Under the pieces are notes generated by a model. The model was not told the DNA's origin and did no database searches. It saw nothing but the letters and a program-made list of their open reading frames with translations. Below are positions 1 to 9,324 of a stretch of DNA of 64,000 nucleotides, piece after piece (the first letter of the stretch is position 1; every line of letters begins with the position of its first letter). Source of the stretch: Algoriphagus aquimarinus. Lineage in GTDB: Bacteria; Bacteroidota; Bacteroidia; Cytophagales; Cyclobacteriaceae. A program made the translations under genes and the position numbers. Where the stretch lies: contig NZ_VORW01000002.1 in the NCBI RefSeq assembly GCF_007997215.1, positions 434,001-498,000 of the forward strand, read 5' to 3'.

Positions 1-424
1 GAGTGATGATTGGCTCAGGAAAAGGGTCGTTTTCACGCATATGCTCTGGCATCGCTACTCCGCAAATGCTTCGCTTTCCTTCCTTGTATTCTCTGGCCGC
101 ATGTCCAGACATATATCCACGAATCACCATTTCCACCTTGAAAGGTTCGCATCGAGTACCGATCGTCACGTTAGGATCTGGAGTGGAAGTCACCCAGTTA
201 GGCACTATATCTGAAGTCGCAGCTAGGAATTTGGCAGCGATTTGATTCAGGACTTGGCCTTTGTATGGAATTGGACAAGGTAATACTACATCGAAGGCAG
301 AGATTCTGTCAGATGCGACTACAACCAATTCTTTGTCAAACATATAGACATCACGAACTTTACCTTTGTAAAATCCCTGCTGTCCTGGGAATTGAAAATG
401 GGTTTCTTTGATTGCGTTACTCAT
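1..424 (-). CDS. purC: SAICAR synthase (PurC), 5' part
   Basis: Phosphoribosylaminoimidazole-succinocarboxamide synthase condenses CAIR with aspartate, using ATP, in cytosolic purine synthesis. The window cuts the gene after about 141 codons. Translating the minus strand from the ATG at 422-424 gives an open frame to the window edge. It shows the family signatures GKVRDVY (residues 21-27) and SDRISAFD (38-45), then a long conserved stretch ending [10 protein letters not shown]. The N-terminus resembles the longer (about 310 aa) PurC type. A TAnnTTTG -7 box lies 17 bases upstream of the start. The short plus-strand frame over the same bases is a shadow. Confidence 0.93.
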   Translation of the reverse strand, partial: MSNAIKETHFQFPGQQGFYKGKVRDVYMFDKELVVVASDRISAFDVVLPCPIPYKGQVLNQIAAKFLAATSDIVPNWVTSTPDPNVTIGTRCEPFKVEMVIRGYMSGHAAREYKEGKRSICGVAMPEHMRENDPFPEPIIT

Positions 425-440
425 CCTTTTATTGTTTGGG

Positions 441-448
441 CAAAAATA
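441..448 (-). promoter_or_regulatory. Probable -7 box of purC promoter
   Basis: On the minus strand the bases read TATTTTTG, an exact match to the Bacteroidota TAnnTTTG element. It sits 17 bases before the purC ATG, so the 5' leader would be about ten bases. I see no clear -33 TTTG at the usual distance, so this is a partial match. Confidence 0.45.
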
Positions 449-484
449 GAAAAAGCTTTTCCTTTCTTCCCCTGCACGATCTAT

Positions 485-1597
485 TTATTTATTGATTTTG
501 TTACCCTTTTCATAGAATTCTGTAATGATAAGCGTTTCTTTCTCATCAAAAAAATCCCGTTTACCGGTCATTTTCCCATCCTTAAACCTTCTTATTTCCT
601 CCAAAGAGCCATCTTCTCTGTAAATCCTTACCTCGCCTTGAGCTTCGTTGTATAGGTAATTAATGGCAGAATGGACTTGACCATTTTCAAAGTAATTGAT
701 TTCTAAAACTGGGCTACCCAGTTTATCAAAAGTCTTTTTCTGTTGAAGTTTGCCAGAAGTATAATACTTCTCTGTCGGTTGTATAGGAATTCCTTTTTTG
801 AAAACAGCCTTTTCTCTCAGTTCACCATTCTGGTGATAAGACAATAATGCACCTTCTTCATAGCCTTTTTTATAGTTTCCTCTTCGCTCGGGCGAGCCAT
901 CTGGATAATTCAATTCATAGATTCCATCTAAAATTCCTTTGGAATAATCAATCACGGATAATACTTGCCCATCTTCATAATATTGGGTTTCTCTTCCATC
1001 CAGAACTCCATTTAGGTAAGTAGCTGAAATTAAAAGTTGACCATTTTCTGCATATTCTTCAAAAAGTCCATCGTATCTACCTTCAGAGAAGTAAACTTTG
1101 GAAGCTTGCTTTCCAGACTCATAGAAAGTTTGGCTGAGTCCATTTGGCTTGTTGTGTTGGAAATTGGTTTTGTCGCTAATCTGACCTGATTCATAATAAG
1201 TAATCACTTCGCCAACGATCTGATTATCCTGATAAGTAGAAGTTTGCTTGAGCTTTGATCCTGGAAAAAAACTTTTCGATTCACCAGACCTACTATTGTC
1301 CACGAAAGGGATAATCCTCACTGTATCTCCTGAAAGTGGGTCTAAATCAATAAACAGCCCATTTCTTTGATCATCTTTCAAGTGTCCAATTTGAACGAGA
1401 TATCCTTCTTCATCAAATCGCTTGATTTCTCCATTCGCTTTGCCATTCACCATCAAATATAATTCCTTGATTAGGGTTTCTTCCTGATCATGGTACGTGC
1501 GTATGGTATCTTGGGCAAAGACTTGTGGAGTAGAAACAAGAATCAAAAAGAGTAGAAAAATTTTTCGCACAATTAAATGTATTGGATGAATAGGCAA
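485..1597 (-). CDS. Exported MORN/YwqK-type repeat protein
   Basis: A 370-residue protein with a Sec signal peptide ending near residue 29 (VFAQ). The mature part is built of repeated units of about 20-25 residues of the form YYESGQI, FYESGKQ, YAENGQL, YYEDGQV, YHQNGEL, YYTSGKL, YFENGQV. This is the MORN_2 / toxin-antitoxin YwqK-like repeat, which forms an extended beta structure. Family function is poorly defined; the YwqK antitoxin label reflects similarity, and no toxin gene is adjacent. It probably acts in the periplasm or at the outer membrane. It lies downstream of purC's 5' end on the same strand. Confidence 0.8.
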   Translation of the reverse strand: MPIHPIHLIVRKIFLLFLILVSTPQVFAQDTIRTYHDQEETLIKELYLMVNGKANGEIKRFDEEGYLVQIGHLKDDQRNGLFIDLDPLSGDTVRIIPFVDNSRSGESKSFFPGSKLKQTSTYQDNQIVGEVITYYESGQISDKTNFQHNKPNGLSQTFYESGKQASKVYFSEGRYDGLFEEYAENGQLLISATYLNGVLDGRETQYYEDGQVLSVIDYSKGILDGIYELNYPDGSPERRGNYKKGYEEGALLSYHQNGELREKAVFKKGIPIQPTEKYYTSGKLQQKKTFDKLGSPVLEINYFENGQVHSAINYLYNEAQGEVRIYREDGSLEEIRRFKDGKMTGKRDFFDEKETLIITEFYEKGNKINK

Positions 1598-2176
1598 GTT
1601 GCTAAATGTCTGGTAATATTTTAATGTTTTCAGTAAAACGAAAAGTTCCTGATCGGGTCCTACATAAACAAGTCTACCTCCGATTTGATAGTTTTACGTG
1701 CTTGCTGGATCATATGTTAACCGATAATTTTTAATCCTTGCCATGATTTTCTTTCATGGATATAATTATCCATCTGTAAAAAAGTTGGTAGAGCCCATCA
1801 CTGATTTAGTAAAAGAAATGCAATATGGTGGTATCATGCGTACAGGATAGATGTATACACACTTACTTTAGGTGTCTGGTCAATCTCCTTATTGCTTACT
1901 CTTACATATGTCTATATCAAGTTTCCAAATTATTAGGAGATGAGACTAAAATAATAAGCCCATTTATGGTTCGAATTAGTTCTAAAGATAACTTTCTTGG
2001 TTTAGAACTGAGAAGAATTACCTACAGTTGTTTTGGTTCATTTGCTCCTAGGGAAAATTGCTTTGAAACAAACTGGTCTATGTCCTCTTTTGAATAAATT
2101 TTCTTGTCAATTTCTACTGTGATAATTGCAGGTATAAACCTGTTTGAATAATTGTTCTAGAATGAAACTATTACCC
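1598..2176. other. Gene-free stretch
   Basis: AT-rich DNA between the MORN-type gene and the tolC-like gene, which are divergent, so promoters for both should lie here. The only ordered element I see is the inverted repeat CAGGT-ATAA-ACCTG at 2129-2142, 34 bases before the preferred tolC start. A 90-codon plus-strand frame at 1825-2097 has no recognisable composition or family and is not called. Confidence 0.5.
2129..2142. promoter_or_regulatory. Inverted repeat upstream of efflux operon
   Basis: CAGGT-ATAA-ACCTG, a perfect 5-bp inverted repeat with a 4-base spacer, 34 bases upstream of the likely tolC start. It could be a repressor operator, but no dedicated regulator gene is adjacent. Position is the only support. 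Confidence 0.25.
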
Positions 2177-3571
2177 ATGAACAAACTCTTTCATAGGGCA
2201 TTTATTGCTTTATTTCTTTTGGGAGTCACATTAAATCAAGGGCAGGCTCAAGAAGTGCTCACGATTCAGGACGCTGTCCAGTTGTCACTTGATAACTATG
2301 GAGCTATTCGGGCAAAAGAATTCTACGCAGAGTCATCCAGCATGCTTGCAGATAAAGCTAAGCGTGATTACCTCCCAAACCTCACGCTTTCAGCTCAGCA
2401 GGATTATGGTACTGTAAATGGAATTATAAGTCCACTCTGGGGTTTTGGCGGATATGGCGTAGCCTCTTCAGGCCTACCGCGAAGTGAGCAAAATTGGGAC
2501 GCTGCCTTTGGGGCTTCTTATGTAGCGAATGTTAATTGGGAGGTGTTTTCTTTTGGCAGAGCAAAAAGTAGCATTCAAACCGCTGAAGCAGTTGTAGATC
2601 AAGATCAAAAAGACCTTACGCAGGAAATTTTCCAACACCAGATCAAAGTTTCAAGTGCCTACCTAGATGGCGTGGCAGCCCATAAACTCACTGTTTCTTT
2701 TCAGAAAAATATGGAAAGAGCAGCCACCTTTCAGCAAATTGTGAAAGTGAAAGCTAGAAACGGTCTGATAGCTGGGGTAGATTCATCGCAGGCTGATGCT
2801 GAATATTCTAATGCAAAAATTGCCTACCTGAAATCTCTTGATCGGGAGCTTGAAGCGGAAAATGTTCTCATGAATCTATTGGGTGTAATTGATCAGGAAT
2901 ACATTCTTGACACCTTGTTTCTTGCTAAAATTCCTCATGAATTCACAGAAGATACCAGTATTTTCAATCACCCAATATTGGAATGGTATCGTGCTAAAGT
3001 CAATCTGAATGAGCAGCAAACGGCTTATTTCCGCACTTTTAACTACCCTTCGATAGCGCTAATAGGAATCGTCCAGACGCGTGCATCCGGATTTGGACCT
3101 ACCTATAATGTTGACAATACAGATTTTTCACATTCCTATTGGGATGGGATCAATCCTACACGATCCAACTACTTGCTAGGAATAGGACTTACCTGGAATC
3201 TTTCCCAGATCCTGAGAACCTCAAAGCAGGTTCAATCTCAGAAATTTATCAGTGAAGCACTTTTAGAGGAATATCGACAGGCTGATCAGAGGATTCGGTT
3301 ACAGGGCGATTTATCAGACAAAAAGCTTCAAAATGCATTGGAAAGTGTAAAAGAAGCCCCTATTCAGGTGACTGCGGCATCGCAAGCTTATCAGAGGCAG
3401 CTAGCACTGTATGAAAATGGGCTGACGGATTTGGTAAATGTTACCCAGGCTTTTTACCTCTTAATCCGGGCAGAGACAGATGAAGCCATTGCAACTAATA
3501 ATGTATGGCAGGCTTTGCTTTTTAAAGCTGCTGCGGCTGGAGATTTTAGCCTTTTCGAGGACCAACTTTAA
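2177..3571 (+). CDS. TolC-family outer-membrane efflux protein
   Basis: Outer-membrane channel subunit of a tripartite pump. The ATG at 2177 is preferred to upstream in-frame ATGs at 2144 and 2162 because it opens directly into a signal peptide (MNKLFHRAFIALFLL ... GQAQ). The mature protein starts with LTIQDAVQLSLDN, the usual TolC repeat opening, and ends with YENGLTDLVNVTQAFYLLIRAE, the matching second-repeat motif. About 464 residues, normal for the family. First gene of an operon with the RND permease 15 bases downstream and the adaptor after it. Confidence 0.92.
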   Translation: MNKLFHRAFIALFLLGVTLNQGQAQEVLTIQDAVQLSLDNYGAIRAKEFYAESSSMLADKAKRDYLPNLTLSAQQDYGTVNGIISPLWGFGGYGVASSGLPRSEQNWDAAFGASYVANVNWEVFSFGRAKSSIQTAEAVVDQDQKDLTQEIFQHQIKVSSAYLDGVAAHKLTVSFQKNMERAATFQQIVKVKARNGLIAGVDSSQADAEYSNAKIAYLKSLDRELEAENVLMNLLGVIDQEYILDTLFLAKIPHEFTEDTSIFNHPILEWYRAKVNLNEQQTAYFRTFNYPSIALIGIVQTRASGFGPTYNVDNTDFSHSYWDGINPTRSNYLLGIGLTWNLSQILRTSKQVQSQKFISEALLEEYRQADQRIRLQGDLSDKKLQNALESVKEAPIQVTAASQAYQRQLALYENGLTDLVNVTQAFYLLIRAETDEAIATNNVWQALLFKAAAAGDFSLFEDQL

Positions 3572-3586
3572 ACCTAAGCGACTGAA

Positions 3587-6500
3587 ATGGAATTGATACG
3601 TTTTGCTTTAAGAAAACCGATTACAATTTTAGTAGTGGTCGTTGGGCTGTTATTCTTTGGGATTAAGGCCGTAAGCACGATTAAGATTGATATTTTTCCT
3701 GAGCTTGATCTTCCCGTGCTTTATTTGTCCCACCCACATGGAGGCTACATGCCTGAGCAGATGGAAGCTTTTTATGGGAAAAGGTATGTGAATATCTTCC
3801 TGTTTGTCAATGGGGTAAAGCAAATAACTACTAAAAACATTCAAGGGCTAACCTTGATGAAAATTGAGTTTTATCCAGGTACAGATATGGCTCAGGCAGC
3901 TGCAGAAATCTCGGCCTTTTCCAATAGAATCCAAGCTGTATTTCCACCAGGATCCAATCCGCCCTTCATCATTCGTTTTGATGCCTCGACATTGCCGGTT
4001 GGTCAGCTTGTTTTAAGCTCGGACACCAGAAGTAATAATGAGTTGCTGGATATCGCGAATATCAATGTGCGTTCGACTTTTACTGACATTCCTGGCCTGG
4101 TTTCTTCACCACCTTTTGGAGGTAGCTCCAGAACTGTCGTAATCAAAGTAGACCCTCAGAAGCTCCGAGATCATAACCTAACTCCAGATCAGCTAGTCGA
4201 GGCTATGCGGGTCAATAACATCACAACTCCTTCTGGAAATGTGAGGATTGGGGATATTAACTACCTGACTCCGGCAAATACAATATTGAATACCGTTGAG
4301 GAATTTGGAGATATTCCTTTGTTCAAAGAGGGGGTTCATAATCTCTACATGAAAGATGTCGCCACTGTGGAAGATGGGGCTGACATCGCTTCAGGATATG
4401 CGTTGGTTAATGGCAGGAGATCTGTTTACCTCAGTATTGCAAAAAGTGCTGACGCCTCCACTTGGGAGGTTGTGCAAAATCTGAAGAAATCCATACCGGA
4501 TATTCAGAATCAATTACCTGAAGATGTAAAACTCACTTTTGAATTTGATCAGTCTGAATTTGTGATCAATTCCGTGGATAGCTTAATCCATGAAGGAATA
4601 ATCGGTGCGATTCTCACAGGTTTAATGGTACTTCTGTTTTTGGGCGATGCCAGAGGAGCATTGATCGTGATTTTGACGATTCCTGCCTCCATCATTACTT
4701 CAGTGTTGTTTCTGAACCTTTTTGGGCAAACCATCAATATCATGACCTTAAGTGGTTTGGCTTTGGCTATTGGAATTTTGGTTGATGAAAGTACGGTAAC
4801 CATCGAAAATATTCACCAGCATTTTGATATGGGCAAACCGAAAGCTTTGGCGATCTGGCATGCCTGTTCAGAAATCGCTTTTCCAAAATTGCTCATTTTG
4901 CTATGTATCCTGGCCGTATTTGCTCCGGCATTTACTATGGGTGGAATTCCTGGTTCACTTTTCCTTCCTCTTGCTTTGGCAATTGGATTCAGCATGATAG
5001 CATCCTATTTTCTTTCCCAGACCTTTGTGCCAGTTCTGGCAAACTGGCTGATGAAAGTGAAGCATCATTTGAAGCCTGATGGAAGTCAAATGACTGATAA
5101 AGAAGAGATGGCTTTGGCTGGATTAGACAGATCACAGGAAAGTAGCCATGAGCAAAAAGTAATGCTGGCAGAGCGGGTGGATATAAATAAGGATGGGAAA
5201 ATCAGCCTATTTGAGCGATTTAGAAAAAGCTATCTGGGTTTGATTGAATCCTTGCTTCCTTATCGTAAACCTGTTTTGATAGTGTATTTGATCGTCAGTA
5301 TCGGTTTGGTAGCACTCTTTGTGAATGGAATTGGTAGGGATGTGTTGCCGAGAGTAGATGGTAATCAGTTTCAGCTGAGAATGAAGTTGCCTGATGGCAC
5401 TCGAATGGAAACTACTGAGGCTGAAACCATCAAACTTCTGGCTGGAATTGATGAAATAGTCGGCAAAGAGAATGTGTCTGTGACTTCAGCTTATGTGGGT
5501 TTGCATCCTCAGCTTTATTCCATCAATCCAATTTTCCTATGGATGTCCGGTCCGCATGAAGCAGTACTTCAAGTAGCACTTAATAGCGATTTTGAAGTCA
5601 ATTTGGATGAACTCAAAGATGCTATCCGCAAAAAGGCTACGACGATCAATTCAGGAATGACTTTGTCTTTTGAACCGATAGAATTGACCGATAAAATTCT
5701 AAGTCAAGGTTCGCCAACGCCAATTGAAGTACGTTTTGTTGGCCGGAAAAAAGAAGTGAACCGAGAGTACGCCAGAAAGCTGATGGATAAGCTGAAAACC
5801 ATCGATTACCTCCGGGATATTCAGATAGGTCAGTCGGTAAACTATCCAACTATAAATATTAAAATCGATAGGCTTCGCGCTTCTCAGCTAGGAGTGGATC
5901 TCTCTGATGTGTCTCGATCTCTCATAGCTTCTACCTCTTCCTCCAGATTTACTGAGAAAAATGTCTGGGTAGACAAACCTAATGGTAATACCTACAATGT
6001 GCAGATTCAAGTGCCAGAAGGGCAAATGAACAGTATAGAAGAAATCGGTCAGATACCAGTCAAAAGGAATTCTGCTAGACCGGTCCTTAGTGATATTGCT
6101 ACGTTTGAAGAGGGGAGAACAGAAGGTGAAATAGCAGACCTTGGTGCCAATCCAATGCAAACAGTAACGGCTAATCTAAACGAAATGGATTTGGCTACAG
6201 CCGCTGCCGATGTAAATGAAGCCATTGCTTCACTGGGTGAGTTGCCAAGGGGACTGAAAGTAGAGTTGATAGGTATGAGTGCTACTTTGATCGAAACGTT
6301 GGATAGTCTGGAAGGAGGACTTTTGGTTGCAATCATTGTAATTTTCCTTATGCTTGCTGCAAACTTCCAATCCTTCAAAGTTTCGGGAGTGGTATTGGTA
6401 ACAGTTCCGGCGGTATTGTTGGGATCATTGCTGTTACTGGTTGCTACTGGTTCTACATTGAATCTTCAATCTTACATGGGGATAATCATGTCAGTTGGGG

Positions 6501-6856
6501 TTTCTATTTCGAATGCCGTTCTCCTCATTACCAATGCGGAAGAGCTGCGATTGAAAAATGGGGATGCAACCAAGTCCGCATTGGAAGCTGCTTCCTTGCG
6601 TGTGAGGCCAATTGTGATGACAGCCATGGCAATGGTCGTAGGTATGATTCCAATGGCTATAGGAATGGGAGAGGGTTCTGAGCAAACTTCTCCTTTGGGA
6701 AGAGCTGTCATCGGAGGTTTGATCGCTTCTACGGTTGCTGCATTGATTATTCTCCCGATTGCATTCTCATGGGCTCAGGCTAAAACAACGACTCAAAGTG
6801 TCTCTCTTGATCCTGAAGACGAGCAAAGTATCCATTACATTCCTCAATCCAATTAA
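3587..6856 (+). CDS. RND efflux permease with EF-hand-like loop
   Basis: Inner-membrane proton-driven permease of the AcrB/MdtC type, 1089 residues. It has the N-terminal helix and FPELDLPVL motif, a first transmembrane bundle at about 330-490, and a second near 900-1065. Two things differ from the canonical proton relay: the TM4 acidic pair is D400-E401 rather than DD, and the TM10 position that is normally lysine is serine (S975 in VSISN). The cytoplasmic segment between the two halves contains a perfect canonical EF-hand loop pattern at 532-543 (D-I-N-K-D-G-K-I-S-L-F-E), preceded by a charged insert. Gene order TolC-RND-adaptor is unusual, since the adaptor generally precedes the pump. Substrate unknown. 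Confidence 0.93.
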   Translation: MELIRFALRKPITILVVVVGLLFFGIKAVSTIKIDIFPELDLPVLYLSHPHGGYMPEQMEAFYGKRYVNIFLFVNGVKQITTKNIQGLTLMKIEFYPGTDMAQAAAEISAFSNRIQAVFPPGSNPPFIIRFDASTLPVGQLVLSSDTRSNNELLDIANINVRSTFTDIPGLVSSPPFGGSSRTVVIKVDPQKLRDHNLTPDQLVEAMRVNNITTPSGNVRIGDINYLTPANTILNTVEEFGDIPLFKEGVHNLYMKDVATVEDGADIASGYALVNGRRSVYLSIAKSADASTWEVVQNLKKSIPDIQNQLPEDVKLTFEFDQSEFVINSVDSLIHEGIIGAILTGLMVLLFLGDARGALIVILTIPASIITSVLFLNLFGQTINIMTLSGLALAIGILVDESTVTIENIHQHFDMGKPKALAIWHACSEIAFPKLLILLCILAVFAPAFTMGGIPGSLFLPLALAIGFSMIASYFLSQTFVPVLANWLMKVKHHLKPDGSQMTDKEEMALAGLDRSQESSHEQKVMLAERVDINKDGKISLFERFRKSYLGLIESLLPYRKPVLIVYLIVSIGLVALFVNGIGRDVLPRVDGNQFQLRMKLPDGTRMETTEAETIKLLAGIDEIVGKENVSVTSAYVGLHPQLYSINPIFLWMSGPHEAVLQVALNSDFEVNLDELKDAIRKKATTINSGMTLSFEPIELTDKILSQGSPTPIEVRFVGRKKEVNREYARKLMDKLKTIDYLRDIQIGQSVNYPTINIKIDRLRASQLGVDLSDVSRSLIASTSSSRFTEKNVWVDKPNGNTYNVQIQVPEGQMNSIEEIGQIPVKRNSARPVLSDIATFEEGRTEGEIADLGANPMQTVTANLNEMDLATAAADVNEAIASLGELPRGLKVELIGMSATLIETLDSLEGGLLVAIIVIFLMLAANFQSFKVSGVVLVTVPAVLLGSLLLLVATGSTLNLQSYMGIIMSVGVSISNAVLLITNAEELRLKNGDATKSALEAASLRVRPIVMTAMAMVVGMIPMAIGMGEGSEQTSPLGRAVIGGLIASTVAALIILPIAFSWAQAKTTTQSVSLDPEDEQSIHYIPQSN

Positions 6857-6902
6857 GTTTTTCAACCTTTTACTTATGAGAGCTTACCTAACTGGTCAAA
6901 AA

Positions 6903-8015
6903 ATGAAACGATATAAAAAGTTTGCAATTCCTCTTTTTGTAGTGGTTGGACTGGCTTTTCAAAGCTGTAAATCTGAAGACAAGAAGTTCTCAGATGATGC
7001 CACAGAAATAGCGGTAGTGACTCATGAGGCTTTCAGATTAAAGAAGGGAGCTGTAGCTTCTTCATTCAGAATTCCGGGTGAATTGGTAGCAAACCAGCAG
7101 GTGGATATTTATGCAAAGGTTAGTAGTTTCGTCGAAAAGCTGTTAGTTGATGTAGGGACTGAAGTGAAAAAGGGACAGCTTTTGGTGACATTGGATGCTC
7201 CGGAAATTAGTTCTCAACTCGCTGGTGCTGAATCAAGGTTGAAGTCTTTTGAAGCGGTTTATTTAGCCAGTAAATCACGCTACGATCGGGTTTTGAAAAC
7301 CAGTAAAACACCGGGTACCATTTCTCAAAATGATCTGGATATGGCTTTTGCAGATCAGCAGTCGGATCTAGCCAAGTGGGAATCTGCGAAAGCAGCTTAT
7401 CGTGAAATCACTGATGCAAAGAATTACCTGGAGATTCGTGCGCCATTTTCAGGAGTAATTACTTCGCGAAATGTAAGCGCCGGTGCGTACGTAGGGCCTT
7501 CAGGTCGAGGTTCTGAAATGCCACTTTTTACCCTTTTGGAACAGAAAAATCTTCGATTGGTAGTAAATGTGCCTGAGCTATATGCCTCTACTTTGCAGAA
7601 GGGGAGTGCTGTGGAATTTACTGTGCGTTCAATTCCTGGGAAGATATTCAAAGCGGAAGTTTCCAGACTGGCAGGAGCATTGGATGATCGGCTACGGGCT
7701 GAGCTTGTAGAAATGGATGTCAATAATGCTGAGGGAGAGCTGTTGCCAAAAATGGTGGCAGAGGTTACCATTCCTGTCAATACTGACGGAAATAGTTTTG
7801 CAGTTCCTCAGTCAGCGGTTCTGAATTCGACCTTGGGGATGTTCGTGATAAAAGTGGAAAATGACAGTTCTATTTGGGTTCCAGTGAGTGTGGGTAGAAG
7901 TGGAGGGGGCTTAATTGAAGTTTTCGGCGAGCTAAGCGATGGAGATATTTTATTAAAAAGTGTGTCTGAAGAAATAAGAGACAAGGCTCCTGTAAAAGCA
8001 GAAATCACCGAGTAA
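6903..8015 (+). CDS. Efflux adaptor (HlyD/RND MFP) lipoprotein
   Basis: Periplasmic adaptor that joins the RND pump to the TolC channel. The frame opens at 6759 inside the permease gene, but the ATG at 6903 is preferred because it starts MKRYKKFAIPLFVVVGLAFQSC, a lipoprotein signal with the lipobox cysteine at residue 20. The mature part shows the barrel-sandwich halves (VDIYAKVSSFVEKLLVDVG and YLEIRAPFSGVITSRNVSAG) around a coiled-coil hairpin, then the beta-barrel and membrane-proximal domains. 370 residues, normal length. Third gene of the 2177-8015 operon. Confidence 0.92.
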   Translation: MKRYKKFAIPLFVVVGLAFQSCKSEDKKFSDDATEIAVVTHEAFRLKKGAVASSFRIPGELVANQQVDIYAKVSSFVEKLLVDVGTEVKKGQLLVTLDAPEISSQLAGAESRLKSFEAVYLASKSRYDRVLKTSKTPGTISQNDLDMAFADQQSDLAKWESAKAAYREITDAKNYLEIRAPFSGVITSRNVSAGAYVGPSGRGSEMPLFTLLEQKNLRLVVNVPELYASTLQKGSAVEFTVRSIPGKIFKAEVSRLAGALDDRLRAELVEMDVNNAEGELLPKMVAEVTIPVNTDGNSFAVPQSAVLNSTLGMFVIKVENDSSIWVPVSVGRSGGGLIEVFGELSDGDILLKSVSEEIRDKAPVKAEITE

Positions 8016-8030
8016 GTACCCGGTGATTTC
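8001..8030. terminator. Hairpin overlapping adaptor stop codon
   Basis: A perfect 10-bp inverted repeat, GAAATCACCG / CGGTGATTTC, with a 10-base loop that contains the TAA of the adaptor gene (8013-8015). It lies between convergent genes (the thiolase ends at 8054). There is no T-run, so if it terminates it may rely on Rho or act as an mRNA-end stabiliser. Confidence 0.5.
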
Positions 8031-8053
8031 CATATAATGAATGTGAATTATAA

Positions 8054-9235
8054 TTACATTTTCTCAATTACCATCGCTGAAGCTCCGCCACCGCCATTGC
8101 ATATTCCAGCAACGCCGATCTTGCCATTTTTCTGATGCAATACAGAGTTCAATGTGCTGATGATTCTAGCTCCAGAGGCTCCAAGTGGATGTCCTAAGGA
8201 AACTGCTCCTCCAAAGACATTTACTTTGTCGTTATCTAGGTTTAATTCTTTTTGATTAGCTAATGCAACGGCTGCAAATGCTTCATTGATCTCGTAGAAG
8301 TCAATATCCTCAGCAGTTAATCCTGCATGCTTGATTGCTTTTGGGATAGCTAGGGCAGGAGCAGTGGTGAACCAAAGTGGATCAGTGGCTGCATCTGCAA
8401 AACCTCTGATTTTAGCCAATGGCTTCAATCCTAATTCCTCTGCTTTTTCCTTGCTCACCAAAACCAAAGCAGAAGCTCCGTCATTCATGGTAGAAGCATT
8501 TGCTGCAGTGACAGTTCCTTCTTTATCAAATACTGGTCGAAGCGAAGCGATCTTGTCAAACATGACATTCTTATACTCCTCATCCTCGTCGATGACGATT
8601 GTTTCGCCTTTTCTACCTTTCATTTCTACAGGTACCACTTCATCTTTGAAGTATCCTTTGGCCCATGAATCTGCCGAGCGCTGATAAGATTGAATAGCGT
8701 AAGCGTCCTGATCCTCGCGGGAAATGTTCATTTCCTTGGCAGTATTATCTGCACAGTTTCCCATTGGGAATTTATAATAAGCTTCGAAAAGGCCGTCTTT
8801 AACCAAGCCATCCACGAATTCAGCATTGCCATATTTGTAGCCAAATCTAGCTTTAGGTACATAAAAAGGCACATTTGACATACTTTCCATTCCGCCTGCT
8901 ACGACTACATCATTGATGCCTAGCATGATGGATTGAGCGCCAAACATAACGGCTTTCATTCCTGAAGCGCATACTTTATTGACTGTGGTACAAGGGACAT
9001 TGTATCCGATTCCAGCACCTATAGATGCTTGACGTGCAGGTGCTTGTCCAAGGTTAGCGGAAATTACATTTCCCATAAAAACTTCCTGAACTTCCTCAGC
9101 CTTTACGCCGGCTTTTGACAGGGCACCTTTAATAGCAGTACTGCAGAGTTCTATAGCTGTAAGTCCAGCTAATTTTCCTCCAAAACTCCCCAAAGGAGTT
9201 CTAACGGCTGAGACGATATATACTTCTTTGATCAT
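8054..9235 (-). CDS. Acetyl-CoA C-acetyltransferase (thiolase)
   Basis: Cytosolic thiolase that condenses two acetyl-CoA or cleaves acetoacetyl-CoA. 393 residues, the usual length. Visible active-site features: nucleophile Cys89 in VNKVCASGMKA, NEAFAAV, His349 in GGAVSLGHPLGASG, and Cys379 in ICNGGGGAS. The start MIKEVYIVSAVRTPLG is the typical thiolase N-terminus. It appears to be a single-gene unit: the Bat-like genes end 89 bases upstream and the adaptor gene converges. Sequence alone does not separate the degradative from the biosynthetic role. Confidence 0.95.
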   Translation of the reverse strand: MIKEVYIVSAVRTPLGSFGGKLAGLTAIELCSTAIKGALSKAGVKAEEVQEVFMGNVISANLGQAPARQASIGAGIGYNVPCTTVNKVCASGMKAVMFGAQSIMLGINDVVVAGGMESMSNVPFYVPKARFGYKYGNAEFVDGLVKDGLFEAYYKFPMGNCADNTAKEMNISREDQDAYAIQSYQRSADSWAKGYFKDEVVPVEMKGRKGETIVIDEDEEYKNVMFDKIASLRPVFDKEGTVTAANASTMNDGASALVLVSKEKAEELGLKPLAKIRGFADAATDPLWFTTAPALAIPKAIKHAGLTAEDIDFYEINEAFAAVALANQKELNLDNDKVNVFGGAVSLGHPLGASGARIISTLNSVLHQKNGKIGVAGICNGGGGASAMVIEKM

Positions 9236-9290
9236 GATATTTGGGTTTTGTAGATGTTAGGTGACCAATGTAGGATGTCCGGTGTACCCT

Positions 9291-9310
9291 TCATCGGTCA
9301 TCGGTCATCC
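9291..9310. repeat. Heptanucleotide tandem repeat
   Basis: Two exact copies of TCATCGG followed by a partial third (TCATCC), in the short gap between the thiolase gene and the acidic protein gene. Confidence 0.6.
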
Positions 9311-9324
9311 AACTTCAGACATTC

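Noticed and set aside
3..245. Plus-strand open frame of 80 codons at the window start
   Set aside because: It lies antisense to purC, whose conserved motifs are read on the minus strand.
1825..2097. 90-codon plus-strand frame between the MORN-type gene and tolC
   Set aside because: Unusual composition (many C, Y, S), no recognisable domain, and it lies in a divergent promoter region.
6759..6902. Upstream start of the adaptor gene inside the RND gene
   Set aside because: The added 48 residues are a shadow of the permease C-terminus; the ATG at 6903 begins a proper lipoprotein signal.
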